Assembly (NCBI GenBank): GCA_036927565.1
Contig: JAYESD010000004.1
Span: 87,238,942-87,302,941, forward strand
Reading direction: 5' to 3'
Length of the DNA stretch: 64,000 nt
Origin: Tuctoria greenei
Taxonomy: Eukaryota > Streptophyta > Magnoliopsida > Poales > Poaceae
Each line of letters opens with the position of its first letter. Within the stretch, counting starts at the first letter, position 1. A program made the translations under genes and the position numbers. The notes under the pieces are model-generated. The model was not told where the DNA came from. It did no database searches and saw only the letters and a program-made list of their open reading frames with translations. Shown here one piece after another: positions 47,115 to 57,197 of this stretch.

Positions 47115-49150
47115 ATGGAGAAATACTCCGCCAAACCTTGTGTGTTTGCTGGTATTGATTTTCAGGTTTGGAAGGCACGCATGGAGGCTTTCATCCAGGC
47201 GCAAGGCTTCGCAATATGGGAGAAGGTGTACAAGCCTTACGAAGTGCCACCTAACGATCAAGTTGTGGCTACAAACCTACGGGACTCGACAACAACAACA
47301 AAGCCCGAAACTTGATCATCCAAGGACTCACTCAGAGCGACTTCGACCGCGTTGCACATCTCCGATTGGCATATGATGTATGGAGAGCACTTTATGACTG
47401 TCACGAAGGATCCAACACGATCAAGGAGATAAGGCAAGACATGTTCAAGAAAGAATACATGCGCTTCGAGATGCAACCCGGTGAGTCCATTAAAGATCTC
47501 TTCGCTCGCTTGAACAAAATTCTCAGTAACTTGCGTAGTGTCAACTTAAAATTTTCTAATGCTGAAAATGCTAGGCAACTTCTTAGTGCATTAGACATGT
47601 CAATCTGGGAGATGAAAGTTACATCTATCCGTGAATCTACTGTCATGAGTACACTTACTTTTGATGTCTTTACTCTAAACTCAAAACTCATGAAATTGAC
47701 ATTCTATCACGTAAGAACCCAAATATGTCTATTGCATTTGTCTCACAACGTGATATGCCTAGCTCCAGCCAATCATCATCTTGCAATACTCTTGCTTTGT
47801 TGTCCTCACTAACCTGGAGCAGATCGAGGAATTTCCAAAGGAGGAGCTAGAACTTTTCTCTACTAGGTTCTCAAAAGCATTGCAAAATGTGAGAACTAGA
47901 AGGAGAGGAAGCTTCGGATCTCAACGATGCTTCAAATGTGGTAAGACAGGACACTTTTGTACAGAATGCCCTAACCTTTCAGGTTCTACTTCCTGGGAAG
48001 AAAAACAAATAAGGATGAAGCACTCCTCAACAAATGATAAGAAGATGAAGAAGGGCTTTACAGGTCGCCAACTGGTGAACAATTTTATCTCCGCACTCCA
48101 GGAACTTGGCTCAAGCGACGTGGACATTGGAAGTGATGAAGATGAAGATGATTTGGCCAACTTATGCTTCATGGCAGGCAAAACCAGATCAAGATCAAGT
48201 CAGGAGGATGCAGAACACAACAGTGACGACGATGAGGTATGTTCTACCTGTAATGAAATGTGTGATGCAATTTCTCGTGCAACTATTATTGTTATGAAAA
48301 AGGACAAAAATCTTAGGGATAATGCTATTAAAATTGAATCACTAGAATCTAAAATCAACCATTTGAAAACCTTGATTCCTAGTGATGATTCTTTTCCCTC
48401 ATGTGATTTAATCTATGAACAATGTCCACATGAAGAACTGCACATTCCTCTACTCTATAAAGACTCGAACTTGAAATTGAAAAGAACAAAAAGCTTGCTG
48501 CACTTGACATTAGAAATTTAAAAGATGCTTCTTGTTCTACAATTGATTTGCATTATTCTAGTTGTGATGATCTTGAAAAGAAACTAAAAGATGATATGAA
48601 TGAAATTTCAATATTGAATAATGCTCTACGTTCTCATGAAGTTAAATATTGTTCCAATTGCAAATTAAAAAGAAAAACTTCATGTGAAAATTGCCTTGAT
48701 CTGTCCAATAAACTTTATAACATGCATAGGACATTAGATCGGTTTTGTAATGGCAATAAGAACCTAAACTTGCTACTAAATTCTTCCAAGTCTTGCAATG
48801 ATAAAACTGGTTTAGGTTTTGATTCTCATGCTCATGCTAAGGCACATCCACCTAAAATTGTAAAGTCATTAGGAAGTGGTTTGGTTCAAACAGTTCCTAA
48901 ACAAAAAGAAGTGGTTTTCAAATCTGCAGGAGTGTTGTCTCATTCGGTTTCAAATAAAAATATTGTTTGTTCATCTAGACATGAACACAAAGTTAAATTT
49001 CATTGTACCTACTGTGGTAGAGATGGTCATGTCCTAGATTTTTGCTATAGACTAGCTAAACAACAGAAAAGGGAAAAAATGATTGCTAGATCTCATAACT
49101 TTCATGCAAAATTTGCTGCACATATTAAACCGAATGCCAGGAACATGTAA
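47115..49150 (+). pseudogene. gag: Gag of element D
   Basis: From ATG at 47115: KPCVFAGIDFQVWKARMEAF and IQAQGFAIWEKVYKPYEVP (UBN2/DUF4219 head); after a frame change near 47290, NLIIQGLTQSDFDRVAHLRL, YDVWRALYDCHEGSNTIKEI, FEMQPGESIKDLFARLNKIL and NARQLLSALDMSIWEMKV; then the knuckle CFKCGKTGHFCTEC (about 47929), GFTGRQLVNNFISALQELG, an acidic stretch, a coiled coil (48290-48370), and a second finger CTYCGRDGHVLDFC (about 49008). It forms particles and binds RNA. Frame changes near 47290, 47800 and 48520 break it. Confidence 0.9.
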
Positions 49151-49790
49151 CCTGCTGTTATGAGTCAAAAACATTCAAAGTTTACCTCCAGACCTCCTGT
49201 TTTTGCCTCCGGAGCTACTGATTTTTGTACTACACGAGTAACACCTTATAGGTCAGTAGTTAAGAATAGAAAACCTGAAACTTTGACTCATAAACCTGCT
49301 ATTTTATCTTAGCTTTCGCGTGATTTTCCTGCTGCACGTCGTGTGACTCAGTACTGGATACCTAAATGCTTTTTGACTAACCCCAGTATTGACTCATCGA
49401 CGTATTGTGCTTCTATGTAGGTTACATGCTTGAGTTAAGAGAACATTTGGATTGTGGATTCAGGTTGCTCATGCCACATGAACGGTAATAAAGAATGGTT
49501 CTCCTCCCTCTCTTTTGTGTCACGTGTAGAGAATGTTACTTTTGCCGATAGTTCTTCAACTCCTATAATTGATATGGGTTCGGTTAGAGTAAATAATCAC
49601 TACACTTTGAAGGATGTGGCGCTTGTCAAAAATTCAAAATACAACTTGCTTTCTGTTTCACAATTGCTAGATGAGAATCTAGAAATTATTTTCACTAAAA
49701 ATTGCTGCAAAGTTGTAAATTCAAACAATGAGCTTTTTTTAACATGTCATGATTTGAAAGAGTTTTTAAAGCTGATTTTGATATGTCTTC
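49151..49790 (+). pseudogene. pol: Gag-pol junction and protease of element D
   Basis: Stops lie at 49311 and 49419-49437, then IWIVDSGCSCHMNGNKEWFS (aspartic protease, DSG at about 49457), VENVTFADSSSTPIIDMGSV, YTLKDVALVKNSKYNLLSVS and QLLDENLEIIFTKNCCKVV follow. Stops at the gag-pol boundary also occur in Sirevirus A, where the same position carries a stop before WVLDSGC. The frame overlaps the integrase frame at 49783. Confidence 0.9.
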
Positions 49791-51072
49791 CTCTAAGCAT
49801 AGGTGTCTAGTTGCTAATGATTCCAAAGATTTATATTTTTGGCATCATAGACTTGGTCACATAGGCTTTGATCATCTCACGCGTGTTATTGCTCTTGATC
49901 GCATACGTGGGCTGCCTAAGCTTAAAGGGGACAAAGAAATTGTGTGCTCTTCTTGTAGACATGCTAAGATGGTTGCAGGTTCACATACTTCTCTCACAAT
50001 GATCATGACAACTGAACTGAGTCAACTTTTGCACCTTGACACCGTAGGACCTTCACATGTTCAATCCTTCGAAGGTAAATGGTATGTTCTTGTGATTGTT
50101 GATGATTATTCTAGATACTCTTGGGTTTACTTTATGGCATCTAAGAATAAAGCTTTTAGTCACTTTAGAACTTTATTTCTTAGATTATCAATTGATCACC
50201 CAGGATCTTTAAAAGCAATTAGAAGTGATAACGGAACTGAATTTAAAAATCAATCTTTTGATCACTTTTGTGCTGATAATGGAATAGATCATCAATTTTC
50301 TTCACCATATGTACCTCAACAAAATGGTGTTGTAGAAATAAAGAACAGAATCTTACTTGAGATGGCTAGGACAATGCTTGATGAATATCAAACTCCTAGG
50401 AAATTTTGGGCTGATGCGATTGCAACCGCTTGTTATGTCTCAAATCGTGTTTTCTTGTGCGCTAAGCTAGGTAAAATACCATATGAGCTCCGGTTCGGAC
50501 ATAGGCCTAGTGTCACACACTTTCTGGTTTTTGGTTGCAAATGCTTTGTTAAGAAACATGGTAATCTTGATAAATTTGAACCTAGATCCATTGATGGCAT
50601 GTTTCTTGGTTATCCATCTCATACTAGATGCTACCGTGTGCTTTTACTTGACACTAACAAAACTGTGGAGACTTGTGAAGTGTCTTTTGATGAATCTAGC
50701 CCAGGTACTATATCAAACATTGCAGGTCCAGATCCATATCCACAGGGGGAGAGCATTTTCGTTGAAGATGAGGAAGAAGTGGAGCTGCTGTCCGAAAATT
50801 CAGCAGCTAATGACATTGTTCGAGCTCCTTATTTTGATTCACAGCCAGCACCGACGACCACCATTGCTGGTCCAGATCCTCCTCAAGTCAAAAGATCATC
50901 AATTTGTGATAAACATGAAGAAGAAGAAGCTTGTGAAGTGTCCACTCCCCTCCGGGTTCTCAAAATTCATCCTCCACAACAGATTATTGGAAGCTTGCAC
51001 GAACGAGTTACACAGTCTAGGTTTTGCGATCCAAACTCTAATGCTCATTCTGCTTTTTTCTTCTTCTTTTGA
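49783..51072 (+). pseudogene. pol: Integrase of element D
   Basis: 429 open codons start with the pre-integrase zinc finger (LYFWHHRLGHIGFDHLTRV ... IVCSSCRHAKM, HHCC), followed by the RNase H-fold core: HLDTVGPS (first Asp), IRSDNGTEFKN (second Asp), PYVPQQNGVVEIKNRILLE (catalytic Glu), and FWADAIATACYVSNRVF, YELRFGHRPSVTHFLVFGCK, DGMFLGYPSHTRCYRVLLLD and ETCEVSFDE. It would join element DNA to the target. The catalytic residues are intact. The linker to reverse transcriptase breaks at a run of TTC near 51050. Confidence 0.93.
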
Positions 51073-52038
51073 ACCAAAGATATATCACACGCACTCACTA
51101 ATGAAACTTGGATTATTGCCATGCAAGAAGAGTTAGAAAATTTTGAAAGAAATAATGTTCGGAAACTTGAACCTCCTCCTCAAGGTCACACTTTAATTAG
51201 AACTAAATGGGTGTTTAAAAATAAACAAAGTGAGTATGGGGTTGTGGTTAGGAATAAGGCTAGGTTGGTTGCTCAAGGTTTCACCCAAGTTGAAGGTCTA
51301 GATTTTGATGAAACTTTTGCTCCTGTTGCTAGATTAGAAGCCATAAGAATTTTGTTAGCTTTTGCTGCATCTAAAGGTTTTAAGCTATATCAAATGGATG
51401 TTAAAAGTTCTTTTCTTAATGGCTACATAGATGAGGAGGTTTATGTCAAACAATCACCGGGTTTTGAAAATCCAAATTTTCCTAATCATGTTTACAAATT
51501 GTCCAAATCCTTGTACGGTCTCAAACAAGCCCCTAGAGCATGGTATGATAGGTTAAAAACATTCTTACTTGAAAAGGGATTTACCATGGGAAAGGTTGAT
51601 AAAACTCTTTTTGTGCTTAAGAATGGCAATGACTCATTATTCGTTCAAGTGTATGTGGATGATATTATCTTTGGTTGTGCTTCTCATGATCTTGTGTCCA
51701 AGTTTTCTGCTATGATGAGTTCAGAATTTGAGATGAGTATGATGGGAGAACTCACTTACTTTTTAGAGCTGCAAATCAAGCAAACCAAGGAGGGTACCTT
51801 TGTGCATCAAACGAAGTATACAAAAGACCTCCTAAGGCGCTTCAACATGGACAAAAGCAAGCCTCTTCAGACACCAATGGGAGCAGGAACAATACTTGAA
51901 CTTGATGAAGATGGTGAACCCGTGGATCAAAAAGAATATAGAAGTATGATCGGATCTACCTCACGGCATCAAGACCGGACATATCAGCGTATGTCTTTGT
52001 GCACGGTTTCAAGCCTCCCCACGTGCTTCACATCGTAA
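51073..52038 (+). pseudogene. pol: Reverse transcriptase of element D
   Basis: Readable from 51121: IRTKWVFKNK, NKARLVAQGFTQVEGLDFDE, TFAPVARLEAIRILLAFA, YQMDVKSSFLNGYIDEEVYV, YKLSKSLYGLKQAPRAWYDR, VQVYVDDIIFGCASHDLV (catalytic YVDD), MMGELTYFLELQIKQT, and YTKDLLRRFNMDKSKPLQTP. It would copy element RNA into DNA. All catalytic motifs are present; a small deletion near 51957 shifts the frame before RNase H. Confidence 0.94.
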
Positions 52039-52563
52039 AGCCGTCAAAAGGATTCTCAGATACTTACATGAAACTCAAGAATTTGGCATTTTTCTTCCTT
52101 CTTCCTCAACTGTTACTTTGAAAGCTTTTTTCGATGCTGATTTTGGAGGTTGTAGGATTGATAGGAAAAGTACTTCCGGTGCTTGTCATTTTCCTGGTAA
52201 TTCACTTGTTGCTTGGTCCTCTAGAAAACAAAATTCAGTTGCACAATCCACAACCAAATCTGAATATGTAGCTGCGACTAGTGCTTGCTCATAAATTCTT
52301 TGGATTGTTCAAACACTTAATTACTATGGGGTTGATCTAGATAGTGTTCCACTGTTTTGTGACAACACTAGTGTCATTTGCATTGCTAAAAACCCTGTGC
52401 AACATTCTAGAACTAAGCACATTGATATTAGGTATCACTTTCTCCATGACAATATTGAAATAGGAAACATTGTGCTTCACCATGTAAATAACGAACAACA
52501 ATTAGCCGACATTTTTACAAAACCTTTGAACTTCACTCGTTTTTGTTACATTCATAGTGAATA
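52020..52563 (+). pseudogene. pol: RNase H of element D
   Basis: After the frame change near 51957 the plus strand reads SHRKAVKRILRYLHETQEF, FDADFGGCRIDRKSTSGACH, SLVAWSSRKQNSVAQSTTKS, EYVAATSACS then a stop (52292), LWIVQTLNYYGVDL, FCDNTSVICIAKNPVQHSRT, KHIDIRYHFLHDNI and ADIFTKPLNFTRF. Catalytic acidic residues (D in FDAD, E in SEYVA, D in CDN) are present. It degrades the RNA of the RNA/DNA hybrid. Confidence 0.92.
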
Positions 52564-53300
52564 GGGGTTATGCATCCTCATGGCTTACATTGAGGGGGAG
52601 TTTTCAAACATGAGAAGTCTATGTGTGAATCTGAAATTAAAATAATATGAGCATCGTATTTTATACATGCTGAAAGTCATTACTACATTACTCGTGTTAT
52701 ACATTTTGTAGTTTTTGCCATGTCTAGTAATTGGAATAATTACTTACACTAAATCTGGTCATGGTCGAACTTTCTTGCTGTTTTGAACTTGTTGCATGCT
52801 CATAGGTGCTTTTAATCATAAATAATTAATCAAGTAATCAACTCACTTGTTGAGTTTTTTTTTATGAACAAATATAAGTTGAGAAAAGATCAAGAGAATA
52901 TGCATGCATCACACTTCTTCTTTTTAGATGGCTTATCATTGCACTTAGATATGAACTTGGAAGAAGTTGTGTATGACTAAAACCATGTCCTTAAGCTTCT
53001 GATTGTCAAATGACATAGGCTTGGCTTGGTTGGTTAGAATAAGGCAGGTGCGCATATAATCTCTTGCAAATATCATATGATCTAAATTTGTGCCTTGAAA
53101 AATAATAAAATGTAGCAACAGGTGTCATGCTTTCAGGTATTGAAATAGTTAAGTTTGTGAGATCATGACTTGCTTAAATTGAAAATTACATTTGATCTCT
53201 TCCATGGCTTACACTACTTTATGTATCTCATTGTTGTGATAGTGTAAGTTACATGATAGTATGACATGGATGAGCTTTGTTTTATATGTATATGTTATAA
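52564..53300 (+). other. AT-rich tail downstream of element D pol
   Basis: A purine run ATTGAGGGGGAGTT at about 52590 could be a PPT but no LTR start follows it. The remaining sequence is AT-rich with no open frame over 60 codons. It ends where GC-rich captured sequence starts near 53306. Confidence 0.5.
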
Positions 53301-53305
53301 TATGC

Positions 53306-53765
53306 TCATGGTGCTGATGGGCATCGACTTGAGCTGTCACTGTAGGTGTTGTTGACGAGCCGCAGTAGCGTGTCGTAGCCCATGGTGTTGATGGGCATCG
53401 GCTTGAGCTCCAGCAGCGCCAGCATTCGGTCGACCGTGTGGGTCAGGAACTGCGTCTCGGCAAAGTGCTCTTCGTGCTTGGCGCATGGCATCTCCACCAT
53501 CCGGCACCCCTCCCACACGAATATGCTGAGGAACACCTCCGTGATGGCGCAGTGCGCGTGGCAGTTGTCACCCATGCGGACCCCGCCGAACACGAAGGGG
53601 AGGTCGGCCCAGCCATCGTGCACCGACTCCAGGCTGAACATGGGGTGCGTGTAGATGATGTCCAAGTCGCCGGGGAGGTTCTCGAGGATGAGCTTTTTGG
53701 GGAACTCCTTCACGGAGAGCACGTTAGCGAAGAGGGTTTCGCGGCCAAGGCGATGCCTTACGACG
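53306..53765 (-). pseudogene. Arogenate dehydrogenase gene fragment (captured)
   Basis: The minus strand encodes ETLFANVLSVKEFPKKLIL, DLDIIYTHPMFSLESVHDGW, DLPFVFGGVRMGDNC, EGCRMVEMPCAKHEEHFAET, QFLTHTVDRMLALLELKPMP and MGYDTLLRLVNNTYSDSS. This is the middle of plant arogenate (prephenate) dehydrogenase, the NADP-dependent last step of tyrosine synthesis, normally in plastids. The N-terminal dinucleotide-binding GxGxxG half and the C-terminus are missing. The fragment is much more GC-rich than its neighbours. A 29-base near-copy of its own 53381-53409 occurs at 53307-53335, suggesting a rearranged edge. It is adjacent to the aquaporin-like fragment in the same direction. Confidence 0.85.
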
Positions 53766-54035
53766 CCTGGCGACGATGTAGTGCGTAGACTTGAACAGGG
53801 TGATCCAGCCGGTGAAGGTGAGGTCCAGCATGACTGTCGGCTTGATGTGGCCACCGGACAAGTGGAGCCCTGTGGACACCATGACGCAACCTAGTTTGTT
53901 GGATGCTAAGGTGATGCCCCCAAACGTCGCCGTCTGCCACGGCACCGCCGTGCCCACTAGCGTTAGCACGTACCTCGCCCTCCTGTTCTTCAAAGACGCC
54001 ATCTCCCTCGGGATCGTCTGCCACTCCCCCGACAT
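53766..54035 (-). pseudogene. Probable aquaporin (TIP-like) gene fragment (captured)
   Basis: The minus strand encodes MASLKNRRARYVLTLVGTAV, then GITLASNKLGCVMVSTGLHL, SGGHIKPTVMLDLTFTGWIT and LFKSTHYIVA. The segment SGGHxxP followed by ITLF and a Y-[IW]-VA motif resembles the first NPA loop and third helix start of tonoplast intrinsic proteins (family SGGHVNPAV), which conduct water. The NPA signature is changed to KPT. Only part of one exon is present, and it runs out of frame into the arogenate dehydrogenase fragment. Identification rests on this one region, so it is tentative. Confidence 0.5.
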
Positions 54036-54754
54036 GAACAGTCCCCTTTTTACTTGAAGAACTACACCGGGTAGGGGGTGTAGTGTTAAATAGACAATGT
54101 TATGCTGTCAAAAGATAGATTAGGAGTAGAGAAGGATGTTAGAAGATGGTGCAACTTATTCTTAAGGAAGAGGTGATGATGTTGATGGGGGACTGCCTCT
54201 TCCCCTCGCAGTGGATGCTGGTGAAGACGAGGGTGCTGTTAAGGTCCAGTTGGACCTGCCGTTCTGAATCAGCATCGACGGGGTTAAAGGCGGTGGCTAT
54301 GGCTCCTCTCTTCTTCATTTACTCTCTCTCCTCTCTCTCTCCCTCTCTCCTCATCTCCCTCTATCTCTCTTTCTCCCTCTAACTTTCCCTCTCACATCAT
54401 CCCCATCTCCCTGTCTCTCTCTCTCCCTCTCTCCCTCACTCGGCTCCTTTCTCGGTGACCTCGCGCCGGCCGTCAAGGTAGTGCTAGTACACGTACGAGA
54501 GCCAGCTCAATGAAGGTGAACGACAACAGTGCGAACGACGTATGACTCGCAACATACGTATGACTGCTATAACCGTATAACAGTCAGACCCCTTTTACTT
54601 TAAGAACTACACCAGATAGGGGGGGTGTAGTGTTGCTGCCAAAATTTCGTCTGGATCCAAACCGTGCGTCTCATCATGAGCAAGCTCCGCTCGGTCACTC
54701 TTGGGTGGGTTCAAGACCTATCTTCCTAGTTTTAGGGTCGTGACATGACATAAC
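54036..54754. other. CACTA interior with direct repeats and CT microsatellite
   Basis: A direct repeat of about 45 bases (CCCCTTTTACTT then AGAACTACACC and GGGTGTAGTGTT) occurs at about 54043-54090 and 54590-54635; each copy is also a small dyad (ACTACACC...GGTGTAGT). Between them lies a GC-rich segment (54140-54300) with an open frame on each strand but no recognised product, a CT-rich low-complexity tract (54303-54440), and GC-rich sequence to 54480. The segment 54640-54754 leads into TNP2. Confidence 0.6.
54303..54440 (+). repeat. CT-rich microsatellite
   Basis: Irregular (CT)n, CTCC and CCCT runs such as TCTCTCTCCCTCTCTCC. This is simple sequence with no coding content. Confidence 0.85.
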
Positions 54755-55145
54755 AGTTATCAGCGATGTCCTTCCCCAGCCCCATAAATTTCCTAAAGTT
54801 ATGTATCATTCTAAGAAATTGATTTCTAGGCATGGTATGGACTATGAGAAGATTGATATGTGCCCAGACAAGTGCATGATTTTTTGGAAAGAGAATGCCA
54901 ATGAGAATAAGTGTTTAATATGTGATAAAGTGAGATTTGTCAAAGTTGTTAATGATGATGGTACAAAAGTAATGAGTGAAGTCGCATAGAAGTAGCTTCG
55001 CTACTTGCCTGTCACACCTACGTTGAAGCGCTTGTTTCTCTAAAAAAATAGCCAGACACATGAGGTGACACAAAGAAGGTCGACGTGAAAACGATGGAAT
55101 GTTGGTGCACCACAGTGTCTCAATGGGTCAGAGATTGCTGAACAG
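54755..55145 (+). pseudogene. tnp2: TNP2 transposase, N-terminal part (CACTA)
   Basis: The plus strand reads FPKVMYHSKKLISRHGMDYE, KIDMCPDKCMIFWKENANEN and KCLICDKVRFVKVVNDDGTK, the four-cysteine N-terminal module of En/Spm TNP2 transposases, then LRYLPVTPTLKRLF, NSQTHEV and decayed sequence. The catalytic core that should follow is missing before 55146. TNP2 cuts the element ends. Stops at 54987 and later plus the deletion make it inactive. Confidence 0.92.
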
Positions 55146-56179
55146 TTGAACAACTTAGTGGCAGATGAAGGTCATCGTGAATATTTTGTTGGTTGCGAAG
55201 AGGACCACAATTGGACTCATATATGTGCACTATGGGAGCTACCGTATGTGAAGTCCTTAATACTAATGCATAATACTGATGTCATGCACCAGGAATGTAA
55301 CATGGGCGAATGCATCATAAGCACATGCTTCGATCTGACGGGCAAAACAAAAAATAATATAAAGGATCGTAAGGATTTGGCAGAGGTTTGTAAATGTCCA
55401 ACTCTTGAGATAACCGAATCTGGTGGCGAACCGCATGCTTCTTTCTATCTTAGACCAAAATAAAAGAATGAAGTCTTTAAATGGTTGAAAATGTTGAAAT
55501 TCCCAGACGGTTATGCTGCTAGCCTGAGACGAGCCATAAATGTTAAGACTGGAAATCTCACAGGGTTGAAAACTCATGATTATCACATAATCATGGATAG
55601 ACTTCTGTCGAATATGTTTCGAGGCCACATTGACGATGCGGTGTTGAAGGTGTTAGCCGAGCTTAGCTACTTTTATACACAACTTTGTGCTAACGAAATC
55701 ACAGCCGAGACGATGGATAAGTTGAAAAAGGAGATACCAATGCTTTTATGTAAGATGGAAAAAGTTTTCCTTCCAGGGTTCTTCAATCCAATGCAACATC
55801 TCCTAATCCATCTTCCATATTATGCTAAAGTGGGTGGACCTGTGCAATATAGGTGCATGTATCACGTCGAAAGAGCACTTAGGTGTCTTAAACCAACGGT
55901 TCGCAATCGAGCAAGGGTTGAAGGATGCATCACCGAAGCATACGCCATTAAGGAGATAGTATACTTTTCAAGCGTCTATTTTGCAGAAGAACAAAATGTT
56001 AATGTTTCTACGTTGCGGTACAATATGGATGAAGCACCCCCTTGTAGCAGCCTCTCCATTTTAAAAACGATAGGCACCACTGTTGGTAGTGGCATGAGCT
56101 ACGATGCTAAATCAAATAAAAAGACGGCTGCTTTAAGATACATGTACGCTAATATAGAGGGGATGGACAAATATTTTCA
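55146..56179 (+). pseudogene. tnp2: TNP2 transposase, C-terminal part with DUF4218 (CACTA)
   Basis: The plus strand reads EEDHNWTHICALWELPYVKS, LILMHNTDVMHQECNMGECI, then after one in-frame stop (55461-55463) EVFKWLKMLKFPDGYAASLR, GLKTHDYHIIMDRLLSNMFR, FYTQLCANEITAETMDKLKK, FLPGFFNPMQHLLIHLPYYA, KVGGPVQYRCMYHVERALRC and EGCITEAYAIKEIVYFSSVY. This covers the end of the transposase domain and DUF4218. The exon ends at 56179 with a good GT donor (TTTTCA|GTAAGT). Apart from one stop the part is well preserved. Confidence 0.94.
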
Positions 56180-56260
56180 GTAAGTGTTTGTTCAACATCT
56201 ATAATAATTAGCGTGTTGTGTTATACATCTATGCTAATTATTATGTTTTTCCTTATTTAG
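56180..56260 (+). other. Intron in TNP2 gene
   Basis: GTAAGTGTTTG ... CCTTATTTAG, 81 bases and AT-rich. Removing it gives a continuous reading YFHEFDQQNWKSKEQPT across the junction, the sequence expected in this family. Confidence 0.85.
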
Positions 56261-57060
56261 TGAGTTTGATCAACAAAATTGGAAATCTAAGGAGCAACCA
56301 ACGAGCAGACAAATACAATCAATGCGATATTATGGAGTACATGGAGGGCTTAACTTATGGAGTACATGGAGGGCTTAACTTCCTATCCTGGTTTCATGCA
56401 CAGTGCAAAATACAAGTTGGCGTCCGTGATGAATTACGACAACTGTCCTACGGATCCATTAAAATTAAAAGCTATGATCGATACGACGTCAATGGGTTTC
56501 GATTTTGTTCAACTGAATTTGATGCTCAAAGTCCTTTCAGTGCAACATGTAACACCAGAGTTGTGAATAGGGTAGTTGACGATTAAGGACGTGAAATTAA
56601 TTATTATGGGATCATTAAAAACATCCTTGGATTCAGTTTTGCGGAGAATAAGGTCCTTAACGTAGTCTTCTTTGACTGTGATTGGATTGATCCTAACAAT
56701 GGAACTCGACAAAACAAATTTGGCATGGTAGAACACAAACACAAGGACCGACTACGAGGCTGCGACACGTTTGTTATTGCACACCAAGTTGAGCAAGTGT
56801 ATTATCTACATTATCCATGCAAAAAGCTTAAAGCTTGGTGGGTTGTACAGGAGGTGAATCCTCCTTAGCGGTTATATACACCAGATGATGGTGGATACCT
56901 TGATGATGAGGTTGATGTTGTTTACCAAGAACAAGAGTTGCCGAACTCTTTTGTCGTCGAGCCTGATTTATGACTCGATGACTTAGTTGGAGAAGACATA
57001 GAGACTAGTGAGATGCGAAAATGGAAACGAAAACGGGCAACCTTCACGATAGAAGATTGA
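56261..57060 (+). pseudogene. tnp2: TNP2 C-terminal DUF4216 region (CACTA)
   Basis: The plus strand reads SRQIQSMRYYGVHGG, then (after a 26-base tandem duplication at about 56331-56382 that shifts the frame) SIKIKSYDRYDVNGFRFCST, NYYGIIKNILGFSFAENKVL, VVFFDCDWIDPNNGTRQNKF, GMVEHKHKDRLRGCDTFVIA, HQVEQVYYLHYPCKKLKAWW and LYTPDDGGYLDD, ending near 57060 (KRKRATFTIED). This is DUF4216 and the acidic tail of plant CACTA transposases. In-frame stops are at about 56584, 56866 and 56971. Confidence 0.92.
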
Positions 57061-57197
57061 TGGCCTGGTTTACGTAGTAGAGTACATCGTGATGCTGATG
57101 GATTTTAAAATTAAGTACAAGTAACATTTCTTTCAAGTCCTCTTTTCTTTTACATACTTTCCATTAAATTCATTAGCTAATTTTCCTTTAAACAAGA

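Larger units (their letters stand above)
45190..53300 (+). mobile_element. Element D: Sirevirus-like copia element, 3' LTR not recognised
   Basis: Plus-strand order is LTR (ends 47052), PBS, gag with UBN2, CCHC knuckle, coiled coil and a second zinc finger, protease, integrase, reverse transcriptase, RNase H, then an AT-rich tail. Two zinc fingers and a long coiled-coil gag are features of the Sirevirus/Maximus lineage. Expected second LTR copy ending CGATCCTACA is absent after pol, so the 3' end seems lost. It lies in the CACTA element. Start and end coordinates are approximate. Confidence 0.8.

Noticed and set aside
52590..52604. PPT followed by a 3' LTR of element D
   Set aside because: The purine run is convincing but the next bases do not begin TG and nothing downstream matches the 5' LTR, so no 3' LTR was called.
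53382..54057. Plus-strand ORFs across the captured segment
   Set aside because: They are antisense to the arogenate dehydrogenase and aquaporin-like frames and match nothing recognisable.
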